From positions 62,001 through 126,000 of the forward strand of contig JAWNGF010000007.1 of assembly GCA_037039685.1 (NCBI GenBank): DNA of 64,000 nucleotides, given 5' to 3'. Below the pieces are notes generated by a model. That model was not told where the DNA came from. It saw only the letters and a program-made list of their open reading frames with translations, and made no database searches. The position numbers were made by a program, and so were the translations under genes. The DNA comes from Ceratobasidium sp. AG-K (lineage: Eukaryota; Basidiomycota; Agaricomycetes; Cantharellales; Ceratobasidiaceae). Positions 56,777 through 64,000 of the stretch are shown here, in pieces. Position 1 is the first letter of the stretch; every line of letters starts with the position of its first letter.

Positions 56777-57190
56777 TGTCATGAGCTGACTAAGCTCAGA
56801 CATTTTATTCTGATTTTATATCTTTTTTTCCGAACACTTTCCTTTTTTGGTACAAATGTCCTCTGGCGCTTAACTTGTATCACGTGAGGTATTTGTCTTT
56901 TCATTTTGATATTGGTGATGCTTCCGGAACTTCCAGAATGTCGAGTCATATCTCTTATCTCGCTTATCATCAGTTGTACTCAGCTTTCCCACACTGATAG
57001 ATGATGACATGGCCTTGATCCCTCATGTATATAAACCCAGAGGTCAAGCCGGTTAATGACAAGGCTTGACCTCCTCTCCACTAGGACTTGCTCAATCAAA
57101 TCCTCTTACTATCACTACTCCTTGGGTTCTAAGACTTGTCTAAGTCGAACCCCTTAACCCTTATACACCTAATTGACCCAAGTCGGGACA
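56777..57190 (+). repeat. 3' LTR of element C (414 bp)
   Basis: Starts TGTCATGAGCTG after a GGAGGGGGTAA tract and ends AGTCGGGACA, giving TGTC/GACA ends. TATATAAA lies at 57028-57035. The base after it begins the protease region of element D, marking the insertion point. Confidence 0.85.
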
Positions 57191-60100
57191 CCGATACCCT
57201 CTCTGCGAAATGTATACTACTGCAAAGCCACAAATGAATCACCCATGGTATATGCACAAGTAGAGGGAATCACGGAAAACATCTCAACTCTCATTGACTC
57301 CGGCTCCAGCAGAAATTTCATTGACCTGAACTTTGCAAAGAAAAACAATATTCCTTTGATCTCTCTACAAACTCCCAGAAACGTGGAAATGATCAACAGA
57401 AAAACCCAAAAGAACCTCATCCGACACCATTGCAAATTGAAATTCAATATAGGAGGAAGAACTTTCAAACAAAGATTCTATGTCATGCCAACAGGAACTC
57501 AACCTATGATCCTTGGCATGACATGGTTGAAGGAAACAAACCCTGATATTTCCTGGGCCCCATTCTCTATCAAATGGAGAAAGGAGCTCAACATCCAAGC
57601 AAAGGCAGGGATGTTACAAGAACTCCCAGAAGAACTCAAGGATTTTGCCGATGTCTTTGACAAAGAACAATACAACAAACTGCCGGAACACAGGGAATGG
57701 GACTGCAAAATTGACTTCCATGACAACAACAAACTCTCAAAACCAAAGAAAGCTTATCCCCTCTCACCAAGAGAAAGGGAGGCCACAAAGGAGTATGTGA
57801 AGTCGGAACTCAAGTCAGGAAGAATCAGACCCAGCAATTCCCCCGTTGCTGCTAGCCTATTCTTTGTCACAAAGGCACTGAAACCAGGACAAACCGTACC
57901 AGACCTGAGACCAGTTGTTGACTACAGAGGGGCAAATGTGGAAACTATCCCAGACCACTACCCCATACCTCTGATGGATCAACTCCTGGAAATCTTCAAG
58001 AAGACTAGCAACAAATCAAGCGAAGAACTTTTCATCACCTCTCTGGACCTGAAAAATGGTTTCTGGAATGTGAGAATCAGGGAAGGAGACAAATGGAAAA
58101 CAGCATTCAGCACTTCCGAAGGCCTTTTCAAATATACTGTGATGGCCTTTGGACTGAAAAATGCACCTTCAACGTTCCAAAAAATGATGGACAATATCCT
58201 CAGAGACCTGATTGGAAAAAAGATAGTAGTCTACATCAACAATATCTTGATTATCTCTAGAGGAAGAAACCAACACACTTTGGACATCAGAGAAGTCCTC
58301 AAAAGGCTATGAAAGAACAATCTATATGGGAACCTCAAAAAGTGCACCTTTTACGGCAAAAAAGCCAATTGGGTAGGCTTTGTTGTGGACGAGAATGGCA
58401 TCTCCATGAACAAAGACAAGATCAAGACTATCCAAGAATGGCCTGTCCCGTAAACTGTCAAGCAGCTACAAGCTTTTGTTGGCTTCTGCAACTTCTACAG
58501 GAGATTCGTGGTCTCTTTCTCCTCCACTGTCAAACCTTTGACTCAGCTCACTTGAAAGGACCAAAAATGGGAATGGAAGGAGGCACATCAGGAGGCTTTT
58601 GAAAACCTGAAGAAAATGATCTTGGAAGAACCAGTACTGGCACACCCTGACAAATCAAAACAATACTCCCTAGAGACAGATGCCTCAGGAGTTGCTTTAG
58701 GAGCAATCCTTAGTCAACGACAGGACAACGGATACTTGCACCTGATCGGTTTCCTTTCCAAAAGCTTCAAGGATGCAGAATTGAACTACAATACACATGA
58801 CAAAGAGCTCTTTGCTATCATTGAGGCGCTGAGACACTGGCGTATCCACCTTGAAGGAACAAAGGAACCAGTGATCATCTACACGGATCACAGAAACCTG
58901 ACCTACTGGAAGGACTCGGTCAATTTCAACCAAAGACACCACAGATGACTTCTGATGCTAGCAAGTTACAATTTCGAGATCCATTATCGTCCTGGGAAGA
59001 TGTCGGAAAAACCAGATATCCTCTCAAGAAGAAGCGACCATGGGGACATAGCATCGGTGGAACAGACAATGATATCCGCCAAAAGGTTCAAGGGTTTTGC
59101 TGCCTTGATGGGATCCAACCTCATGACTGACCTCAAGGAAGCTCAAGAAGATGATGAAAGCCTACAAACCTTGATTACCAGCACAAGGAACAAGGATTCT
59201 CTTCTGCCATCGGTGAAAAAGCAATTCAAGGAGTATGAATGGGAAGAGAACCTTCTATGGTATCAAGGAAGAATCGTCGTTCCAGACAAAAAAGATATCA
59301 AACTGAAATTGCTACAACTACACCATGACATGCCCATGGCAGGTCACCAGGGACAAGCTAGAACCCTAGAACTTTTGTCCAGAAGGTATTATTGGCCTGG
59401 GATGAAAGCTCAAGTCAACCGCTTCGTTGAAAGCTGTGAAATCTGCCAAAGAGGGAAGGGAAGCAAAGGACACTTGCCGCTCAAACCCTTACCCATCCCG
59501 GAAAAACCCTGGGAAAACATTGCTTACGATTTTATTGTGAAACTCCCGAAGTCCAAAGGGTTTGACAGTGTCCTTGTTGTTGTTGACTGCTTCTCGAGAA
59601 TGGCACATTTCATTGCTTGCAACGAGGCCACCAACTTGGAACAACTTGCCGACATCTTCATCAAGGAAGTATGGCGCCTCCACGGCTTCCCAAAAACCAC
59701 TGTTTACAATAGAGGAACAACTTTCAAATCCCACTCCCTAGAGGCGGTGTACAAGAGACTCAATATCCAACCAACCTTCAGCACCGCCTTCCACCCAGAG
59801 ACCAATGGCCTTGCGGAGAAAACAAACCAGTGGCTAGAAGGATGGCTGAGAATATTTTGCAACCATCGACAAGATGACTGGGCCAAATGGCTACCTATTG
59901 CGGAATTCTGCCACAACAATCACAGAAATCGCGTCACAAGCAAGTCACCCTTTGAGATCGTCTACAGAATGACTCCAAAATGGACCATAGAGGACTACAT
60001 GACTCACTCACCAGAAGGCAACAAATGGACAAACAATATGGAGGCTGTGTGGGAAGAAGCAAAAGCCATGATGGAATACCACCAAACAAAGGAAGAATTT

Positions 60101-60685
60101 CCAAAAAAGCAATACAAGGAAGGGGACAACGTGTGGCTCCTGACTGCCAACATCAAAACCAGGCACCCAAACAAGAAGCTTGACGACAAGAAAACTGGCC
60201 CCTTTGTTGTCAAAAAACAAATTTCTTCACACACCTACCAGCTAGATCTCCCCAAATCCATGAAAATACATGACGTCTTCCATGGAAATCTGCTGACCCA
60301 CTACAAGGAAGATGTAGATTTCCATTGGAACCAACCCCGACCTCCTCCGATCATTACAGAAGAAGGGGAGGAGGAATACAAAGTAGAAAGGATCATTGAT
60401 TGGCATCAAGACCCTGATGGGCTGAAATATTGCATCAGATGGAAAGGCTATGGACCTCTAGAAGACACAGAAGAACAGGCGGAAAAATTTGCCGACATGA
60501 CTCCAGTGATGAGAAGGTTCCAAAAGGACTTTCCCACCAGCGCTCTCCCCCCGAATTTCACATCACCAGAGTACAAAAGGACGAGGGGAAAGGCAGCTGA
60601 AGTCCTCATCCCAGCTACTCAGCCTGCTATTTCCAGACCGCTCTTAGCCAACACCCCCTACAGTCAACCAAAAAACTTTTCTTAA
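57191..60685 (+). pseudogene. pol: Pol of element D with four in-frame stops and lost catalytic residues
   Basis: One frame covers protease (LIDSGSSRNF), RT, RNase H, integrase and chromodomain to TAA at 60683-60685. Stops: TGA 58310-58312, TAA 58453-58455, TGA 58555-58557, TGA 58945-58947; there are no frameshifts. The RT motif reads YINN (58232-58243), both catalytic Asp lost, compatible with two CG to CA changes. The integrase second Asp is Asn (VYNRGTTF near 59703); first Asp (VVVDCFS) and Glu remain. The chromodomain (EEEYKVERIIDW, IRWKGYG) lacks the Trp after GYG, as in A. Point changes without indels suggest deamination-type decay. Confidence 0.9.
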
Positions 60686-60693
60686 CTGTTGCA

Positions 60694-61841
60694 ATGGCCC
60701 CCATCCGCTCCAACAATGCTGCCGCCGCCGCCCGCCTCGCCTTTTACAGGCTCAGTGCCGCCTATGGCAAGGCCATCATGGCCGGCGGACCTGGCCAATT
60801 TGCCGTCAACTGCAGGGCCACAGCACCCTGGTCCCTCAAAGAGGCTAGGAAACTGGCCAACGATCTTGAGCCCGGGGTTCACCTTGGCTACATCCCCCTC
60901 GCCAAGTGAGGCGACCTCAAGTGGGACAAAGAACGCAAGTCCCTCATCCACCCCCAACTCGGCTCCCTCCTCTGGGTCAGCCACCCTGACTCCCGGCCCT
61001 CTGACCCCACCGACATTGGCCGCAGCAAGTAATACCACTCCCGAGGCTGCATCGGACTCACCGTCCACAATGTGGTTACCAAGAGCATGGACGCCTGGAA
61101 TAGGGACACCGGCCACAAGTGGGAAGGGGACAAGTGGTTCAAGCGCGAAACCGACCCCTGCCTTGCCCTCGCCAACAGAGGGCACGTTGATAGCAACAGG
61201 ATCTGGTGGAGCGACTGCTCCTATGACTTCACCAGTGGATGGCCCGCCCCTTGTGAGTGGCAAAAGAAACCTGAACCACCAGTCGCTGACAACACCTACC
61301 CCGATTCCCCCTTCAACGTTCTTGACTGGACAGCTCAAGAAACCGAGCCCCAGCCCGCCGCCTACGACCACCTGGAGCCAGGCGAGATCAAGGAGGAGAC
61401 GGTCGACATCCCTCCCCCTCCCCCCATCACCAACAAAGACACCGAGCGAGTCGAGCAAGAGTGGAACACCACCTGGGATAGGGCCCGGGAAAACGTTGAG
61501 GCCCTCATTGCCGACATCGGGCAAGCAATTGCCAACCTTGAGCCCCACTGCCTGCCAACCGCATGCCTTGCAACGCAAATGTCTTGGAGGCCTACCGCCT
61601 CGTCCAGTGCAGATCCTGGACAGTCGACCAACTCAACAAGTGGCTCAACCACCGACAAGAACAGTGGGAACTCCGGGAGCAGCAAGAGCTCAAGCGCCTC
61701 CAGCATCAACACCAGGAAGAGCTTGACCGGCTCTACCAGGAGAAGTGGGACTGCATGAATGAGGTCCTTGAATTGGACATGCGCAACCTTGTGGAACGGG
61801 TTGGCTGGCTGGAATTGAAGGAATGGGTTGCCCGCAGATAG
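60694..61841 (+). pseudogene. Third ORF (ORF3) of element D, tryptophan-rich with C-terminal coiled coil
   Basis: It starts at ATG 60694, eight bases after the pol stop (MAPIRSNNAAAAARLAFY). The frame has stops at 60907-60909 and 61030-61032 and a shift near 61560. Between them it is Trp-rich (RIWWSDCSYDF, DKWF, EWNTTWDRA). After the shift a 90-residue coiled-coil-like tail (VDQLNKWLNHRQEQWELREQ, then EWVARR) ends at 61841, just before the polypurine tract. Position and Trp-richness match the third ORF of A and B, though sequences are hard to align by eye. A Pro/Ser-rich ORF in another frame (60689-61726) is judged a shadow. Confidence 0.55.
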
Positions 61842-61881
61842 GCCCAGGCGTTCCACTACCTGGCCCTATGTGGGGGGGCAA

Positions 61882-62866
61882 TGTCATGACCTGTCCCGCC
61901 CTCTGTCTCTCTTTCTGCAGACTCGTGGCTTGTATCGGCGCCTTAAGCGCCTCTTCTTTATAGTTGTGCCCTCTCCCTCGCTTAGTGAGGTGTATGGATG
62001 ACATGTCACCACGAGTCATATGACTCATGCTGTTTTCTATTGGCTGGCCTGAGCAGCCCCCTTTTATGACTTGGACTCTGACTCGGGCTTGTGACTCATG
62101 TACTTATATGACTCACTCGCCTCTTGCCTATATATACTGGCTTGCAAGCATGGTCACCCCCAGCTTGCTTCGCCTTGTCAACTCTCCCTGCAGTGTGTTG
62201 TTGCAACCTGCTAAGTAGTAGAGTTGACAACTGCTAATCGCCTTGTTGACCGTGAGCGATAAGTCTAAGTAGACTAAATTGCTAAGGGAAATCGCTAGCT
62301 TCTAAGTAGAAGTCCTAGCTCCAAATCCCAAGTGGCTGCTGTAGTGGCTAAGTAGCCAAGTGCCTCTGATCACACACTGCAGGGAGAGTTGACAAGGCAA
62401 AGCAAGCTGGGGGTAACCATGCTTGCTAGCCAGTATATATAGGCAAAGGGCGAGTGAGTCATACTATGTACATGAGTCACAAGCCCGAGTCAGAGTCAGA
62501 GTCATAAAGGGGGCTGCGTAGGCCAGCCAATAGAAAACAGCATGAGTCATATGACTCATGGTGACACATCATCCATACACCTCACTAAACGAGGGAGAGG
62601 GCACATCTGTACAGAAGAGGCGCATAAGGCGCCAATGCAAGCCACGAGTCCGCAGAAAGAGAAACAGAGGGTGTGACAGGTCACAACATGTGTGATCAGA
62701 GGCACTTGGCTACTTAGCCACTACAGCAGCCACTTGGGATTTGGAGCTAGGACTTCTACTTAGAAGCTAGCGATTTCCCTTAGCAATTTAGTCTACTTAG
62801 ACTTATTGCTCATGGCCAACAAGGCAATTAGCAGTCGTCAACTCTACTACTTAGCAGGTTGTGACA
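61882..62866 (+). repeat. 3' LTR of element D, interrupted (61882-62198 plus 62694-62866)
   Basis: Starts TGTCATGACC and ends GGTTGTGACA; without the insert it is 490 bp. The TATA-like CTATATATAC lies near 62130. U3 has GAGTCATATGACTC (62013-62026) and TGACTC(A) at 62079, 62092 and 62109. The insert is a complete reverse-oriented LTR of the same length. Confidence 0.9.
62199..62688 (-). mobile_element. Solo LTR of the D family inserted in reverse (490 bp)
   Basis: Plus-strand reading starts TGTTGCAACC and ends GGTCACAACA. It is the reverse complement of the interrupted host LTR along its whole length. It is flanked by the perfect duplication TGTGT (62194-62198 and 62689-62693). Together the two LTRs form a long inverted repeat able to fold. 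Confidence 0.92.
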
Positions 62867-64000
62867 CAAGGTCGTCGAAAAAACGCAAGGCCAACTCAAG
62901 CGCGGGCGCACCTTTGCGGAATCGGCATCAGTCAAGCAACAAGGGCAAGGACAACGAGGGCAAGGACAGAGAAATGGTGCCTCCCGAGCGTCCACCAAAG
63001 AAATGTAAGGTGGATGAGCCTGAGTCCATGCCTCAGCCTGGTAAAACCGCCAAGAAGGCCGCACGTTGCAATCCTGTCTTGCCCCCAAAGAAGGCACCGC
63101 CCAAGAAGTCCAAGGCGACTGGAGGCAAGGCACCCGAGACTAACCGCACGGAGGACGAAGAGGACGAGGAAGAGGAGGAAGAGGACAAGGAAGAGGAGGA
63201 AGAGGACAAGGAAGAGGAGGAAGAGGACAAGGAGGACAAGGACAAGGACAAGGAGGAATTGCCTCCCAAGAAGAAGAGCAAGCCAAGCGCGTCGGCCAAT
63301 ACCTCTGTGAAAACGTCCAAGCAAAAGGACCACGTCCGCAACAATGACGGTGGTGCTGATCAAGGCGGCTCCAAGCGTCTGCCCCCGTCAAAGTCGAGTA
63401 CGTCCGGCCCTGGAACCTGTAAGTGTTCCCTTGTACACCATTTATTCATAACCTAATTCTACATTTAGCTCCTTTTTGACCACAGCCTTCCCGCAGAGCT
63501 GATTCTTGCCCGGGATCAGGCTTTGCGGTCAAGATACCCCGGTCGGGGACCAGTTCCCCTCGTCGCACCTCAGGACCCGCCACCGTTCCCTCTGGTGGCG
63601 CCGTTCGTTCTACCACTGACGCTGCTGCCTTGGCAATGTTGAATAACGGCGTTGCCCCAATGCCCAAGTCGAAGCCGAAGCCAAAGTCGTCGAAGTCGTC
63701 GAAGTCAAAGCGGAAGCGGAAGGCGCATGATCAAAGCGACGATGACGACGAACAAGAACACGCGGAGGAGGAGCAGGAGCAGGGGGAGCAGGAGGAACAG
63801 GAACAGGAGCAGGAACAGCCCCGGGACGACCAAGAGGAGTTGGAGCCAGGAGAAGGCGGCGACGACGAGCAATTCGACGACGATGAGGGCGACCAGGTTG
63901 GTTCGAAGGGGAAGGGCAAAAAGAATGGGAAGGGGCTGAAAGACCCTCGGCTTCCCGCCCGCGAATCGATTCCGCGCAAAGCAAAGAAGAGCACTGCTCA
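62812..64000 (+). CDS. Unidentified charged low-complexity protein, 3' end beyond window
   Basis: The first ATG in frame (62812) is inside the D LTR, whose last 55 bases would supply the first 18 codons. Host sequence continues with Lys/Arg-rich stretches (SSKKRKANSS, PPKKAPPKKSK), an acidic repeat (EEEEEDK three times), then Ser/Lys. A GTAAGT donor at 63419 starts an intron whose acceptor is uncertain (AG at 63497-63498 keeps frame; the nearer TTTAG and CACAG do not). The second part, open to the window end, has a basic run (PKSKPKPKSSKSSKSKRKRK) and long Glu/Gln/Asp runs (EEEQEQGEQEEQEQEQEQ). Nuclear-localisation-like motifs are visible. No fold is recognised. It may be a host gene hit by the LTR. 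Confidence 0.5.
63169..63231 (+). repeat. Three tandem 21-bp repeats coding EEEEEDK
   Basis: Units at 63169-63189, 63190-63210 and 63211-63231 are identical (GAAGAGGAGG AAGAGGACAAG). They keep the frame of the surrounding ORF and encode an acidic tract, followed by a shorter EDKDKDK run. Confidence 0.9.

Larger units (their letters stand above)
51685..57190 (+). mobile_element. Element C: Ty3/gypsy chromodomain element lacking its 5' LTR
   Basis: A distinct lineage from A, B and D. It holds a leader, a small ORF, gag, pol with an intact chromodomain, a polypurine tract (56764-56776) and a 3' LTR (56777-57190) that ends inside element D. No third ORF lies between pol and LTR. The 5' LTR is missing where element B begins. 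It is inactivated by a gag stop and a one-base loss in RT. Confidence 0.88.
57191..62866 (+). mobile_element. Element D: Ty3/gypsy chromodomain element, gag lost
   Basis: Starts abruptly at the gag/pol boundary where element C inserted. It continues with pol in one frame, a third ORF, a polypurine tract (TGGGGGGGCAA, 61871-61881) and a 3' LTR split by a reverse LTR. It is related to A at protein level (GDKWKTAF, EEGEEEYKVE) but clearly diverged. Several catalytic residues and four codons are destroyed. Confidence 0.88.

Noticed and set aside
60689..61726. 345-codon Pro/Ser/Thr-rich ORF (plus) and a 298-codon minus-strand ORF over the same span
   Set aside because: They are alternative frames of the GC-rich third ORF of element D. 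The Trp-rich frame starting at 60694 and the coiled-coil tail fit the element structure better.
62932..63391. Leu/Val- and Ser-rich minus-strand ORFs opposite the acidic repeat
   Set aside because: Mirror images of GAG/GAA/AAG codon runs on the plus strand. The plus-strand frame has coherent charge blocks and a splice donor.
1..64000. CRISPR arrays, bacterial operons, rRNA or tRNA genes
   Set aside because: No regularly spaced direct repeats, Shine-Dalgarno-led gene runs or RNA-gene signatures were seen. Introns and LTR elements mark the sequence as fungal nuclear DNA.

Overview
The window looks like a repeat-rich, gene-poor chromosomal stretch from a filamentous basidiomycete. Rhizoctonia/Ceratobasidium is my best guess. 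The inference rests on very short introns (about 43-60 bp), an AreA-type GATA factor, expanded NACHT and TKL-kinase families, degenerate NACHT-WD40 genes, and several families of chromodomain Ty3/gypsy retrotransposons. No species-diagnostic gene is present.

Layout. 1-5458: very CpG-poor, decayed repeats ending in an LTR (2439-2927). 5459-13168: a solo LTR (duplication CACCC) split by a near-complete Ty3/gypsy element A (5502-12709; 468-bp LTRs, duplication TGGCT). 13250-14386: a dead Tc1/mariner transposase. 15780-19752 (minus): a seven-exon AreA/NIT2-like GATA factor of 1195 codons, the one clearly intact conventional host gene. 21158-34110: a tandem family joining a NACHT NTPase to a C-terminal TKL-type protein kinase: one intact gene (F1), one nearly intact gene with a C-lobe frameshift (F4), one NACHT-kinase pseudogene (F5) cut by a 100-N gap, and two decayed kinase-only remnants (F2, F3). 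35830-39260 and 40860-44734: two ruined NACHT-WD40-type genes in opposite orientations, the second split by a 2-kb DNA transposon with about 210-bp inverted termini, which itself holds a solo LTR.

44735-62866: three stacked chromodomain Ty3/gypsy elements. B (minus strand) has its integrase region replaced by G-free sequence that includes 586 bases of only A and C. C (plus) lacks its 5' LTR and its 3' LTR sits inside D. D (plus) lacks gag and its 3' LTR is interrupted by a reverse-oriented LTR of its own family (duplication TGTGT). 62812-64000: an unidentified charged, low-complexity gene whose first ATG lies in the end of the D LTR.

Retroelement biology visible in the sequence: A and B have a 12-base primer-binding site perfectly complementary to the predicted start of their own transcript (Tf1-like self-priming) and no tRNA-like site. 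A, B and C share an in-phase GGGAAAA heptamer just before the gag stop, with pol in the -1 frame. A, B and D carry an extra tryptophan-rich ORF between the chromodomain and the 3' LTR. LTRs of several families carry clustered TGACTC(A) sites. Inactivating changes, including loss of reverse-transcriptase catalytic aspartates, often look like CpG to TpG/CpA transitions.

How it works together: AreA would activate nitrogen-scavenging genes. The NACHT-kinase and NACHT-WD40 genes resemble fungal NLR-like signalling repertoires undergoing duplication and decay in a transposon-dense compartment.
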